NCBI GenBank assembly: GCA_013350335.1
Contig: CM023539.1
Coordinates: 13,392,302 to 13,456,301 of the forward strand
DNA length: 64,000 nucleotides
DNA from: Chimonanthus salicifolius
Lineage: Eukaryota > Streptophyta > Magnoliopsida > Laurales > Calycanthaceae
Direction: 5' to 3'
A program made the position numbers and the translations under genes. Shown here piece by piece: positions 24,427 to 39,400 of the stretch (the stretch's first letter is position 1; each line of letters begins with the position of its first letter). Below the pieces are notes generated by a model. That model saw only the letters and a list, made by a program, of their open reading frames with translations. It was not told where the DNA came from and did no database searches.

Positions 24427-27400
24427 GTATTCTCATCTTTCTTTCCTTGATTGATTCTTCAATTCCCCTTTTTTTGTGGGTGTTCTATAATATTTAGGTT
24501 GAGGTTGGAAAATTTTCCTTGCAAAAATGTTTTTCTGATTAAGTTCATTTCTTCTTCCCTAACCCCTTCTATGTATAAATCTTTTCTAGGAAAATGGTAG
24601 GAAAGAATAACCGGATATTCAAACTTAAAAAGCAAGCATGTCCCTGGAAAAAAAATGCTATACAAAACAGATCCTTAATGATCCGTGTTTGTTTCTTGGT
24701 TTCTTTTAATACATCCTTTTAAGGTTCTTCCAAATCTCTGAATTCCCTTGGGTCTGAGATTTGATCTATTCTGCTCTCTCTCTGTCTCTCTCTCTCTCTC
24801 TTTCTGCGCTCGAATCGGGCTTTTGGACATTGATTCGATTTCTCCAATTCTTATATTACCTGGGTTCTTTTAGTTCTAGTATTTTCTCGTTTGTCTATTG
24901 TGTATTATTTCATCTTATCTAGGTTTCTTTTAATTGATGCACTTTTCTTTATCTATTATTTGAAAATGTATTATTTTTTTAGTTCTTATAGATTTTCTTT
25001 CGTTGTCTTTTTGTTAGATTTGGTGCATTGAATCAGATTCTTTCAGTACTCTTTCAATTTCCAGATGTATAATTCTTTTGCTTCTTTATTTGTTTATCTC
25101 AAAATGAATTGGTGTCACGCCAATCATTTCAAGCACCACACCTATTGCTGGACAGTTATCCCCAAGAATAGAATAAGGGTTTGATTCATTTTTCTTCAAT
25201 TAGTATTTTGCTTCTTTATTTGTTTGTCTCAAAATGAATCGGTGTCACGCCAATCATTTCAAGCACCACACTTATTGCTGGACAGTTATCCCCAAGAATA
25301 GAATAAGGGCTTGATTCGTTTTTCTTCAACAGTATAAAGTCACTCCCATGTCCACTTTTTTGAAAGCAAAAGGGATACTAAAGCAAGGGACGACTTAAAG
25401 TATATCAGGTATGATGATTTTCTCATTTTCTGACAATTTGACGAAGGAAAACACATTTCCTTTGTTTTGGTTGTGGGCATGGTGAAACTTCAAGTTCTCT
25501 AAGGCAAAAGTGAACTGACCTTATTAGGATTAGGATTTTAAGGGGAATATATGTTTCTTGAGGAGCCTAGTTCTTCTGCTTGTTGCAGATTTTGAACCTC
25601 TTGCAAGGGTAGAAAATGTAGGCAAACTCCAGTTTTTGTGCTACTAATTTCCATTCAAGTCTAAGTTTTTCCACTAATCCTTCTGATGCAGCACATGAGG
25701 GAAAATTCCCCAGTGCCGCCTCCAATAACAGACGCGTGAATGGAAGGAGATCCTAAATGACTCGCGAGCGCCACCCTCAGATGCATGAAGATCCTTGAGG
25801 ACACTTGAGGAGGAAGGAGGATTAGCAGAAACTTCCTATTGTGGATTTCCTCTTGATTTTCGGTTTCTTTTTCCCTTGTAATTTTTTTTTTTGCTTTCCT
25901 TATTTAGATTTTCGCTTTCTTTCTGTATGAATACACCAAAACTAGAATTGTAAAGGGACAGTGTTTTAGCTTGAAATTGATACCAGTTATTTTTCTGGAA
26001 ACTCCCCTTCTTCTTCTTTTTCTCCTTCCCTGCTTGCAAGTTTCCTAGTGCTCCAGCTCCATTGACGGTGTGTCGCAGACGAAACCCTCTGTTTTCTACT
26101 GGGAGCATCAACAAGCAACCCAGTCGTCCTCTCTCGCTCACCTAGACTCTCTCTGTCTCCCTCTCTCGGTAGTTGTTCTTCAACTCTTGCCTCCTCCCTG
26201 CCCCTGTCTTTGCCTAATTTGGAGGGCCTTCAGCGATCTTCTCCTCTGTTTTGCCAGGTTTCACCAGACGACCTCCCTCTCTCAGCAGTTCTTCAACTGT
26301 TGCCTCCTCCCTGCCCCTTTCTGTCGGGTTTCGCTACGTGGCCTTTATTCTTCCATGAAATGGTATAAGAGCTTAGGTTGAGCAATAACCTTGAACGAAG
26401 GTCTTCCATTCTTCATTGTGAATGAGTGGAACATTTTCTTTGCTTCCAAGGCTTCCCATAGTGCAAGTAACAATGATAATGCCCTAGGAAATCGAGCTGT
26501 CACTCGAGCCGAGTTTGACGAACTGAGACAAACCATCAAATAGTTGCAGGCAACAGTGATGCAACTCACCATGATTTTTTTTTGTCCCAACTCAGACCAT
26601 CCTAAGGATTAACATGTCCCACCCAAGGATGACGCTCGTGGCATTATGGGTAAGAGACCCCACACATCCCATTCTCGACTTGCTTATGAGGATTATTCAA
26701 GCGGCGATGAGGTGGAGGAACTTTTTGTACGATGTGAAGCAAGGAGATCAGATCGTGAGATATCATGATCACAACAGGGATTACTGCATGAAGGTAGACC
26801 TCCCACCTTTCAATGAGCAACTGCATATAGAAGACTTCCTCAATTGGATCTCAGAAGTCGAACCCTTCTTCAATTATATGGAGATCGATGTAGCAAAGAA
26901 GGTCACCTACAAACTCAAAGGTGGAGTATCTGCATGGTGGGAACAACTACAAACCACACGTTTGTAGGCAGAATAAGCCCCCCACTAGGACATGGCCTCG
27001 GATGAAGTAGTTGCTACGTACTTGTTTCCTTCTGGTCGACTATGACCGAGTTCTATCCCATCAATATCAGAACTGTCGATAAGGAAACCACTCAGTTCGT
27101 GACTATACAGCTGAGTTTTTCTGTTTCTTTGCACGAAATGACTTGGCCAAGACCGAATGTCGACAAGTCACAAGATTTTTAGGATGTCTTCATATGACGA
27201 CCCATGACTGCATCATGTTCGAGCCAATCTTCCCGTTGAGTGTTTCGGTGCAGATGGCCACAAGAGCCGAGAGCCAGTTAGATTAACCATGGAGGAGGAA
27301 TACAACTATGACCAGATTCACTCCTCCATTGACCTCCTCGGCTCCGCCACCAACCCAAGGGCGTATCCCTCAACAGGCTATACCCTCTCGACCGGTTCCA

Positions 27401-30400
27401 TCATAGAATCCAGTTGCTGCCCTGCCAAAGCCTATTGAGGGCAAAGAAATAGGACGAAGCAACATCAAGTGCTATCATTGTAGAGAAGCAGGGCATCATT
27501 CAAATCATCTGCCATCAGCTGGTTAACCTCATCACCGACGAAGCCAAGCAGAGGAAGATGAATACGTGGAGGATCAAGGGGATGATGATGAGTGTCTTGT
27601 TACTCATAAGGATGAAGGAATCTCCTTGGTGGTTCGGAAGTTGCTGTACACACCAAAGCAAAGTCTTCCTTTGCAGCAGTACAACATCTTCAAGACCCGA
27701 TGTACTGTCAACCAAAAGGTCTGCGATCTCATCATTGACAGTGGCAGTAGTGAAAACATCGTTTCACAGGTGATGGTTGACAAGTTGGGCCTGACGACGC
27801 AAGTGCGTTCTTCTCCCTATTCGATCAGGTGGATCAGAAGCGTGGGGAAGCAATGCCTCATCTCTTTTTCCAGTGTTCTTTTCGATGTTGTTGACATGGA
27901 CGTATGCCACATGCTTCTTGGCTGACCATGGAAATACGATGTCAACTGTATCCACAAGTGTCATGAGAACACTTTCACTTTCTACAAGATGGAGTGAAAA
28001 TTATCCTTGCTCCTGTGCGGGGAAAGGAATGCAGTCGATTGACACTTGAAACATGCAAAATTCTGGCTTTGGTCATGCATGAGACAAATTCAGGGCCAGT
28101 GCTTGTACCATCGGAAGTAAATCCAATACTGCCTGAATTTCGAGACTTAATACTTGATGAACTTCCAGATGGGTTACCCTTGACACGGGACATACAACAT
28201 CACATCGACCTTGTCCTCGGTGCAAGCCTGCCAAACCTACCCCACTACAGGATGAGCCCCAAGGAGTTCAGGCATTTTGCTAGGCCAAGTGGAGGATCTA
28301 CTATGCAGGGGCTTAATCCAAGCTAGCATGAACCCTTGTGTTGTTTCGGCATTATTGCCACTCAAAAAGGATGGGAGTTGGTGAATGTGCGTGGATAGTT
28401 GTGCTGTCAACAAGATTGCCTGTCAAGTACTGGTTTCCCATTCCTTGCCTAGATGACATGCTCGACATGCTTGAAGGTTCAAAAGTCTTCTCCAAACTTG
28501 ATCTTAGAAGCTAAGGAATGACCCGTGGTTTGATTTAGGCATTCAACTCCGGTCCAATCCACGAAGTCCAAAAGATCAACGTGGCTTTTTGGAATTGTTT
28601 TTGTGGATTTTGCAAACATGGTGCTGAATTGAAACCCAAAGTTTGAGCTGAAGTACCGTACTATACTAGTGAAAGCAACAACCTAGAGAAAAACTGCATC
28701 AGACCATGAGATGAGTGAAAGACTGCGGTTTTTTTTTTTTTGAGTGGTAATAGAAAAACTTTTATTGAAAATAGAACAAATACAAAACAAAGTACACAAC
28801 GCCTAAGGGAATTAGGCCCAAAAGAAAAACAAAGGAAAAACAACCGAAAAACAACAACTATAACAATAAAACTTCACTGAAACAGTATAAACTATCCTTG
28901 TAGTAACATGAAAGTGTCAGAAATCGAACCACCAACGCTATTCTTTGCAAAGAAGTTTGCCAATCCATTGGCTGTACGGCTGATAATCACAAAGGACACC
29001 TCCAAGTTCGAAACTAATTCATTGATCTCTCTAACTAAAGTGATTAACTTCCATGGAGGGCGCTTCAACCCCTTGGCCCATTTGATAGGCATTAGACGAG
29101 TCACTTTCAATCACTAACTTTTCTCCTCCTAAACCCGACTCCTAAGGTCAAAGCTCTCATAATACTAAGAAGTTCCGCCTCATTATATTTCATCATCCCT
29201 ACTGATTCTGTAAAGACAACTCGTGTGGAGCCCAAATGATCTCTAAAGGATGCCCCCTATTCCAGTTGGATCAGGCTGATCTCATGAGGCCCCATCCACA
29301 TTGAATTTCAACGTTCCACTTGGAGGAGAAGACCAGTCAACACATTTCTTCCGAATCCGAGATCTAAACGTCATACCTCCCAAGACTGAATGAGGTCTGA
29401 GGCTTTAATATCTCTCAATTCATTGTTGGAGCAAAGCCAAACACAGAGTCTCCATTTCACTTTTTGGAAGAGCTCGCTAACCTTCAATGTCTTGCCCTCA
29501 AAGATCATGGCGTTCTTCTCCTTCCATATAGTCCACAGCACTACAATTGGAATTGTGATCCAGTTTAGCCTCCTCCAGGGATTACGTTAGGAAGAGACCA
29601 TGACCCCACCAAGCCCTCCCAAGAGCCAGAGCAAACCCATGAAACTCTCATCAAATCCAAGAAGTAACTCCAAAGCTTCCAAGTGAGAGGGCAAGTGGCT
29701 AAGTGATGATCGATAGTTTCATCAGCAGTCCCACAAAGGGGGCAACTAATGTCGCCCTATGGGCTCAACACTCCTCCTCTCTAAGGTCCATCATGGTAAA
29801 AAAATTCCCCTTCATGCAACACTAGATGAATAATTGAATTCTAGGTGGGGCAAGGCACTTCCAAACTAGAGACTGAGATGCTAATGAGCCATTGACTTTC
29901 TGATTCAATATCTCAATCAAAGACTTAACCGAGAAAATCCCTGATGGATCTCCCGTCCATGCTAACTCATTTTCTTCTTCTAGGTCAAATGGAAATTCCC
30001 CCAGTTGAGCTTTAAGTTCATTCAAGTTGTCGACCTCAAACGCCCTAATATCTCTCCTAAAGTCTAGATACCAAGAAATGCCTTGATCTCCCACACGAAA
30101 AACATCTTGTACCAAGGCCCGTTTATTTCGAGCTATTTTGAACAGTCGAGGGAACTTCTCTCTCAATGGTCTATCTCCAAGCCACAAATCCTCCCAAAAG
30201 AAAGTGTAAGTCACCCTTACCCACTAAAGACTGGAGTCACTCCTTAAATAGCTTTCCAACCTCCTTCCTCCCCTGACACACCCTTCACCATGCTTCAAGA
30301 ATCCCTGAACCTGACTTGTCCACTTCCTCCCCCAAACTCCACCTGTTTACATCCTGACTTGGCTGTTAGGACTCGAACCCACAACGCATTTGTTTCTCTT

Positions 30401-33400
30401 CCGAAGTGCCATCCCCATTTACATAATAAGGCCTCATTCCTCAAACGTATGGGGACTATACTTGAACCACCTTTGGATTTGGCTTTGGTAACTTCCGTCC
30501 AAGCCACCAAATGAACTTTTCTATTCTCCACTTGATCTCCTCAAAGAAACCTCCTGAAAATTTTTTCTATCTTGTTAGCCAGTCTTTCGGTATTTCAAAA
30601 AGAGACAAGAAGTATGGAGGTTTGCCCTTGGCCGTTGCTAACGGTTGTTGCGCTACTCCATTTGACCCTAGCTTCTCGGTAGGTTTCTCTCCTTTCGGTT
30701 TGAAAGGGATTTTGGGATCAGCGAAGGGAGTCACGGTGCTTTAGGAGTGAGAAAAAGGGGATTCTGCGAATTTAGAGCTACAACTTGAAAGCTTTTAAGG
30801 AAGTCTTATTGGACCAGGGTCAGGCTAATTCCTAGAATTTAAAGTTCGGACTCCTCTGTGGGCCCTTTCCATGGGCTCTCAGCTTAAGCCCTGTTAAGAA
30901 TAGGCTACCTCATTATTCTCATCTCGATCCCGTGGCTCCAAAGGGACATTCAACTCCTTCTTTCTCGCGAAAAGCTTTCACGCATCCCTTGACTAAGCGG
31001 ACTTTTGACTCCTTTGTTGAAGAGAGGTTACCAGGACAATTTTTTATAGCTGTCCGAGCACCTGCCTCCATCTACTGAGCAGGGTCTCGTATCCAATGTT
31101 GGTGAGGACTTGCTTGCTTCTGATACTGAGGAGGTGGAACTACATCGTCAGTAGGAGGATGGGGGTAAGGAATCAATTGGTTGGTTTTCAATTGGAGGAT
31201 GGTTCTATGGGGCGAGTAAATGTGGACATGGACAACAGAGGATAGACATCAGGACAGGTTCAGCCGGGGCCATCAGATTAGCCAGCGAGTACTGTTAGGT
31301 GGTCGAACTCTCTGGAGGGTTGAGGATTGTCTTCCATTAGCAGTGAGATCAGAGTTGGTGGACGAGAAAAATATGATAATCATAGGGAATATTCTTGGCA
31401 TCACTTCTCCATGCTGGTCAGCTCAGTTGCAGGTCATTTTAAAGAACTTCTGTAAGTCAGTATGGAAAGATAAGGAGGATCAATGGTTGCACAGTAGTAG
31501 AAAACGGGATAGGGAGCTTTGAAAATTGCAGAGTTCGGTTAACTATGATAGAACGTTGGTTGTGGCTGGGTCCTCAGGTGTTCTGGATGGTGATTAATGA
31601 AAGTCATGTCTTGGAACGTGAGGGGGGTGGGGGCTGTACTGAAAAGGGTTTTGGTGAAGAGAGTGGTTATCTCTCAAAGACCAAATGTTCTGTTCCTTCA
31701 GGAGACCAAGTGTTTAGCGCCTGAGGAGGGGCTAGTTAAATCCTTATGGGGCCCAGGAAGTATGGGGTGGGTAGGAAAAGCCTCCGAAGGGGCATTCGAC
31801 GGTCTATGGACTATATGGAATGCCTCTAAATTGAAGTTGTCATATGTGGCCATTAAACAATATTCTATTTTGGTGGTTTTGGAGGAGATGTCGTCTGGGC
31901 GATCTTTTCTTTTTACAAATGTCTATGGACCCAATCTAGATGCTGATAGAGGTCAATTTCTAGATGAGGTCGCTTTTGGCATAGGGATCTATCATCTTCC
32001 CTGGTGCATTGGAAGGGATTTCAATGTTGTTCATCGTATGTCGGAGAGGAAAAACTGTCACTGTATTCCGCCTCCATGCAGAGCTTTAGCTGTTGGATTG
32101 AAGATATGGAATTACTTGATTTACCTTTGGGTGGTGCCTCTTATACGTGGTCAAATTTGCAAGAAGACCCACGCCTAGCGCGTTTTGATAGATTCTTGAT
32201 TGACTCTCAGTGGGCCGATTGTTTTCAACACACCTCGCAATATGCTCTTGCCAATCCTATCTCTGTCTCTCTGATCATGTTCGGATTATTCTAGACTCTA
32301 GTCTGGAATCTTGGGGCCCTACACCCTTTCGATTTAAGTTGGCATGGTTGAAGGTTGAGGGGTTTCATGAACTAGTGGCAACTTGGTGGAGGGAGGGATC
32401 GTCCTTCGGGTTGGAAGGGTAAGTGTTTGTTGCATAAATTGAGGTATTTGAAAGGGAAATTGAAAATTTGGGCTACTACTTGTCGGGAGGTAGAAAAATT
32501 GGAAGAACAGCGTTGGTGGGATGAATTACCAAAGCCTCCTCCAGTTGGAGGAGTTGGGGCTGCTATCTATAGATCGATTGTTGCGCCGCAAGGAGATAAA
32601 AGGTGAGTTCAAGAAGAAAGCTTTGATGGAGGAGAATAAATGGAGGCAGAGATCCCGAATTAGATGATTGAGAGAGGGGGACCAGAACACCAAATTTTTT
32701 CATCAGATGGTGAGTGCTAGATGACAAAAAATTTTCATTCATTCTCTTCATGAGGAGGGGGAAATTATAACTGAAAAGGAGGATATTTGTGATGAGATAG
32801 TGCACTAATTCCGTCGACTTTACGAGGTCCCCAAAAGGGAATTTCCTATTCCGTCTTTGCTTCTTTTTAAGGAATTGACGTCAGAGAAACGACTTCTAAT
32901 CGAAAATCCTATTGGGGAGGAAGAGGTGAAAGACGCAATGTGGCTGTTAGGAGAGGATAAGGCTCCTGGCCCCGTTGGTTTTCCCATTATGTTCTTTGGT
33001 AGAGGTTTAAATCAAGATTCTAACAAAAATATCGGCCAACAAACTAAAATCGGTTCTTCAGGATTCTAATTTCTCTAGTGCAAAGTGTCCTTTTTGGAAG
33101 GTAGACAAATAATGGACTCTGTGGCTGGTGGCGCATGAATCCTTGATTCGAAATTCCTTTCAGGCGAGGCGGGTGTGGTTTGCAAGTTGGATTTCCAAAA
33201 GGCTTATGACAATGTGAACTGGTCTTTTCTGGACTTTGTCTGTGAGCAGATGAATTTTGGAGTTCGTTGGAGGAATTGGATATGTTCATGTTTATCTTTG
33301 GCTCATCTGTCAGTGTTGGTAAATGGGTGTCGGAAAGGTTTTTTCCAAATGGGGAAAGGGATTTGTCAAGGGGACCTGCTATCTCCATATCTTTATGTTC

Positions 33401-36400
33401 TCGTGGCTGAGGCACTACACCTCATATTTCAAATAGTGTCCACTAATGGCTGGCTACACTGGCGTCAGGATTAGTCAGTCTGATATCGTCATTTCGCATC
33501 TACAATACGCGGATGATACAATTCTTTTTCTTAAGGCAAAAGTGGAGGAATTAAAAACAATTAGAGTTGTTCTAAAGTGGTTCGAAATCTGTTTCAGATT
33601 GAAAATTAACTTTGACAAAAGTGAATTGATGGGGGGTAAACGTGGAACACAGTTAGTGTTTGGAGTTGGCAGCAGTATTGGGGTGTAAAGTATCTCCTCT
33701 TCCATCCACATACCTCGGTAATTCCTCTGTGCATCGACACTCCCCGTAAGGGATGTTGGGATAAGATTGTTGATAAAATGGAAATGCAACTTGCTTTATG
33801 GAAAGGAAAGTTGTTATCGCTTGGTGGGAGGCTCATCTTGCTCAAGGCAGTTATATCCTGTCTGCCAGTCTATTTTCTTAGTGTCTTCTAGTGTGCCGTG
33901 GCAGTTACGCAATAGTTAGAACGAATACAGAGACAATTCTTGTGGAATGATGCTAGAGAGAGGAGGAAGCTTCACCTGGTTAAATGGTCACAGTGTTTGT
34001 AAATTAAAAAGTAATGGTGGTTTAGGTATTCGTCCACTTCGTCAATTTAACAATGGTTTGATAGGGTTTGGTGACTCTTCTCCAGCTTATGGAAAGATAT
34101 TTTACGACATAAGTATCGCCTATAGGGGCAAGGGTGGCGAATATCTCCTACTACTAGCAGTAGTGTCTGGTTTTTGGAACGATGTTTGTTTAGTGGCTTC
34201 GGTTTTTGACAACTATCTCAGGTACCGGGCATATTTAGGCTGATGCCGTTATGATTTGGAAGGATAAATGGTTGGGGGATGCCCCGTCGGAAACCTTGTT
34301 TCCCACGTTATTTTCTCTTGCGTATAATAAGGAAGCTACTGTGAAGGACTGTTTTGAAATTATTGAATGATAAGGTTGTTTGGGGACCAACATTTAGGCT
34401 ACAAATGGATGATTGGATGGTGGAGGACATGATCTGGCTGTTGAAGTTATTGAGTAATGTTTTTGTAGTGGACAGGGGTATAGATCGACGTATCTGGGAG
34501 CTTGGATCCTCATGGTAATTTTTCAGTGAGCTCCTTCAGTAAGGTCCTGTTGACAACAAATGAAGTACCTAGTAGTTCACCTGTGAATCTGGGATGGGAT
34601 CTCTCCAACGAAGGTGAAATTGTTTGGGTGGCTAGCTGGATTGCAGAAAGTCCTTACTATTGATAACCTGTGAGTACGAAAAATGAACATTGTTAATACT
34701 TGTCCTCTCTGTTTATTGGATGCTGAGTCGGTAGACCATCTACTTCTACATTGTAGGTTCTCCAATCAGATTTGGATGAACCTCCTACAACCGTTAGGAA
34801 TCGATTTATGCTTGCCAAGAGATTGGTCAACATTGTTAAATGAAGAGGTGATGTTGTCAGGCAGTTCCTTTTGTCGATGCCTCTGGTCCACCACAGTACT
34901 GAGTATTGGTTGGTCTGTTTGGTTAGAATGGAACAAAAGAAATTTTCAAGATAAAGAAGTGTCAGTTTCGACTCTTGTGGCAGTTATTAAACTCCGAGTT
35001 GCTTGGTGGATGGTCGCGGTCTTCGAAGTTTCAGGATCTTTCTATTTCTGACTTGTGTCGGAACTGGTCATCAGTGGATTACATCTCACGACATTCAGAC
35101 ACTCAACCTTAAGTTCCATGGGATCCACCACCTCTTGGTCTGTTAAAACTTAATTTTGATGGGAGCTGCATGCGCGAGGTGGGGCTAGTCGGTTACAGGT
35201 GGGGTCATATGTGGTCATTCAGGATGTACTGCGCTTTCCTTCAATGGGCCTTTTCCCAATGGCTCAGTCATTGAGGTGGAATTATAGCACTATGGTGGGG
35301 TATTTTGGAGTTGGTCTCTTTAGAGGTCCCTGGGAGCATCGTCTAAGGGGATTATAAGGTGGTGGTGGAGTGGGTGTCCGGCTCTACATGCCCGTGGATT
35401 TTCTTAGATAAAATTGAGGAAATTCGGCATATGATTTCCGCCTATAATTTTCAGATTCTTGGAATCATCGGTTAGCAAACTCTGCTTGCAGATGATATGG
35501 CCCTACAGGGGGTACATTTATCTCTAGAAATAGGTCTTTGTAATCTGGGTGCCTTGGCTCTGCCTTAGTTTGGGGGCTATCTCTGGGACTCCTCTTATCC
35601 CTCTTGTATTTCTTTCTATTTATATATAAATAAAGTTAACATTCAAAAAAAAAAAAAAAAGAAGAGACAAGAAGTATGTGGGGAGATTGATTGAAACCGA
35701 CTTAATCAGATTTACCTTGCTGCCCAAAGATAGGTACCTCTTACTCCACCCAACCAACCTTCTGTCAATCTTTTCCACTACCGGTGTCCAAAAATTCCTA
35801 AGCTTGGGATTTCCAATGATTGGAAGACCTAAGTACGTAAAGGGCAAACTTCCAACCCCACACCCGACCACATCGGCCCATTCCTTGACCCTCGAACTCT
35901 CCAACTCAACCCCAATAAGAGTACTTTTACCCAAATTGATCTGAAGACCTTGAGACTAGCCCAAAATATATGAGGGCTGCACGATATCCCAAAACCTCCG
36001 ATCTGTTGGGGTCGCAAAAGAATAAAGTGTCATTTGCAAATTGAAGGTGTGTGACTACCGGCCCCTCCGGGCGCACCTCGAAGCCCCTTACAATTCCCAA
36101 TTCCTCAGCCTTCAGCACCGACCTGCACCAACCTATTCAAGCTCTCTCCTACCATAGTGAAAATAAAAAGAGAGCAGATGCCCCTGTCTCAGTCCCCTAT
36201 TTGCAGAAACTAGGGGCTTTGGTGAGCTATTCACCAAAACTGAGTACCTCGTATCCTCCATGCAAGCCTTCATCCACCTCCGCCATCTACTACCGAAATC
36301 CATCTTCTCAAACAAATAGCCCTCGAAGACCAATCTACACAAAACCCATATCTATCTTAAAGAGCAACCCTGACTTCTTCTCCTTTATCCTCATGTGAAT

Positions 36401-39400
36401 CAATTCATTGGTGACCAAGACCCCATCCAATATCTGTCTATTTTCAATAATAGCCCCTTGAGATTCGTCAATCACCTCTGACAGTGCTTTTTTTCAGCCT
36501 TTCTGCTAGAACCTTGGCTAGCAATTTATAGATGCTACCCACGAGATTAATTGGGCGATAATGTCATAATTTAGAATGGCCATCCTTATTCAGAATGAGG
36601 GTAACAAAGGAGTTCTTCAGTCCTTTATTAGATGCCGTCTTGGTAAAATTCCTTAAAGAACCTTATTCAGAATGAGGGTAACAAAGGAGTTCTTCAGTCC
36701 TTTATTAATGATGCCGTCTTGGTAAAATTCCTTAAAGAACCTGATAACATCTGGGACAATTGTCTCCCAACAAGCTTTAAAGAAGGCGGAATTAAAGCCA
36801 TCCGAGTCCAGGAGCCTTATCACCTTTCCAAACTCTCCAAAGCCTCCTTAATCTATTCCAAGGAAAATTCTCTCTCAAGCCAAACGCCTATCTCCCCACT
36901 AATCCGAGAAAATTCTATCCCATCCATCGTGTGCCACTGGAACCTTGGATCAATGTTGGAGGCTAAACTAAGATTAGAAAAAGGAGAGACAAGACACCTC
37001 AGTAGCGAGGGGGAGAGAAATTAAATAGAGGAAAGATAACAACCAACACACAAGCCAAAGAGAAAAAGGTAGATCCCCATAAGGAAACACCCAGATCGGA
37101 AGAAAAAGAAATATAAGGGAAAGAAAGTACCTGGGCCTCGAAGAAAAAAGACTGCATGTCGACGATCGACATCAAGGAGGCTGAGAGACTCCCTCGAGGA
37201 CACACCTAGTTGGCTGTGACCAAATTTTGAGAAGGCAAGGAGAGGCTCCTAAAAAATCTGATATAAAAAAGAAGAGAACCTCCATCGTTGAAAGAGGAGG
37301 GAGCATGGGTGCAACATCGAAGCAACTACAACGGTAGGCCTGTGATCCAGGGTGACCAGCTTCGGCACCATCAACAACTGACGATGAGTCTAAGGAGCAC
37401 CGTAGAAGACTGGGGTTGAGCCACCAAAGTCTCCACACGTTAGTAGAAGCAAAGGGCACCAAAGTAGGTGGGGAGAGAGGCTCACAACCACCTACTCGAA
37501 CCAACCAAAGCCTGGGGAAAAGAAGAAGCAAATAAGTCGCGAGTTCCAAGCATCAAAATCAGACAAAGTAAAAGAAAAGAAGGGAAAGGGAATACCCAAA
37601 TCCACAGGCTGCAACGAATGACAGAGTGGGAGGCGAGGGAGGCTGATCCAACAAAAAAGAGGAGGGAGGCGAAGGATCAGGATCCAGGTTGAAAAATAGC
37701 TGAAAGGTACCGCACTACAGCTTCCCTAATACTAGCCTTATCAGTAAGCCGTCTACCATTCACCACCACTGATCTAATAATGTTTATAGCTCTTCTATTA
37801 GAAGCACAAGAATGAAAGAATTTGGGTGTTCTTATCCCCCTTCTTTCAACCACAAGGCCCTTGACTTTTGTCTCCATTCCACTTCCTCTAGCCTCGAGCA
37901 ATCCCAAATGATTGCTTGAGATTCTTTCTTGGAGGCTAGTTCTCCTTCATCAAGATTCTCTATCTGCTTCCAGTCTAGACCATAGCTCAAGCTCGCAGGA
38001 GCTATTTCTTTTATTTCCTTTATGGTTCCCCCATTTGCTGCAGCCCATTTTTTATTTTCAATTTCAACTTATGAAGCTTTTTAGAAAGAACAAAGCCTAT
38101 CCAACCTTGGATATTGCAACTTTCCCACCAACTTTCACATTTTCCACAAATTTTGGATCAAGTAACCAAGCATTGCTAAACCGAAATGGCTTCAGTCCCC
38201 AATTAATCTCTTCTGAGTCATACAAAATCGAACAATGATCTGTTATTGGACAGAATAGTTTCACTTGACTAGCACAGGAGAAGAAAGCCTTCCAATCCGC
38301 CGAAGTAAGGAATCTATCGAGTCTGCTCCTTGCCCTTTTTAACTGCCGACTAGACCATGTGAATCGACCCCCAATAAGTAGAAGATCATTCAGCTCACAT
38401 CTTTAAATAAAATTAGAGAATGCTTCCATTGCCCTTGTGTACCCCCTTCCACCCGTCCTTTCCGACGGGAATCGAATGACATTAAAATCTCCGCCCAAAC
38501 ACCACTTAGATGATACCCAAGCTTTGATATCCTCTTAACTCATTCCTGAAATTCTCTCTATCCCCTCTACGTTCGGACCATATACATTTGCTATGCCAAT
38601 TTCGACTCCCTCACCCACCAATGTTCCTTTGATTGAGATTGAGCGATCATCCATTCTTTTGGCCGAGACCTTAAAGATCGACGGATTCCATATGATGAGC
38701 AGTCCCCCAGAATGCCCCGCTGCTGGTTTGCAAAAACTCCCACGGTCTCTAACACCCCCTATTTCCTTCGGCAACAAGTTTGCCATTTCTTCTCTTTTTG
38801 TTTTATGTAGGAGTAGGATATCCACCCTGTTCTTCCTTATAAACCAAGCAGATAGCACCTCGTTTCTCCTGGGGTTGGGTCCATTGAAAGGTATTTTATG
38901 TATGATGCTTCTTATAAATATCAGATCCATTGGGATTTCAAAAACCATCATTTTTAGGGTTCTAAAAATCAACAGTAAAAATGGGGGTAAATTTGCATGG
39001 ATTTGAATCATGTGGTGAGATCAACTCAGAATGTGTTAAAATTGGTTTAGAGATCCAATTCAAGGGGTAGGGTTGGGTGTGAGGGCGTTTGGGATGGGAG
39101 TGGAGCCAAGTGGGCCCTAAAATGGGTTTCACTGCCCATGGGCACTCTCGCCTAGGAGATATTGGGTGTTGTTTGTTCTGGTTGAAATGTATCAAACTTG
39201 ACTGAAATAGACGAAAAGAAGACTGAAAATTTACATGTGTATTTTGTTTCAAACTCATGTGGAAACAAAACATTTTGGCTGAAACGATATGAAATTAATA
39301 ATTATGAAATAAAAACAATTGGCATTAAAATCACGTCTAATTATCATTCATGTATCCATTTCATATGATGTTCCATGAAAGGTTAGGCTCATGTTAGCAC

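Larger units (their letters stand above)
35662..38990 (-). mobile_element. Minus-strand L1-type LINE, 5' part
   Basis: Continuation of the LINE at 28732-30616; reading across the inserted LINE restores a normal RT sequence at the junction (LPTYFLSLF before, IPK after). Leftward from the 5' side come the endonuclease ([23 protein letters not shown]; 38540-38990), a connector ([19 protein letters not shown]; 37690-37907), RT palm (QFANDTLFF at about 36040, where the second catalytic residue region reads AND instead of ADD) and [15 protein letters not shown] (about 35810). An unexplained block interrupts it at 36990-37680. Inactive. Confidence 0.88.
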
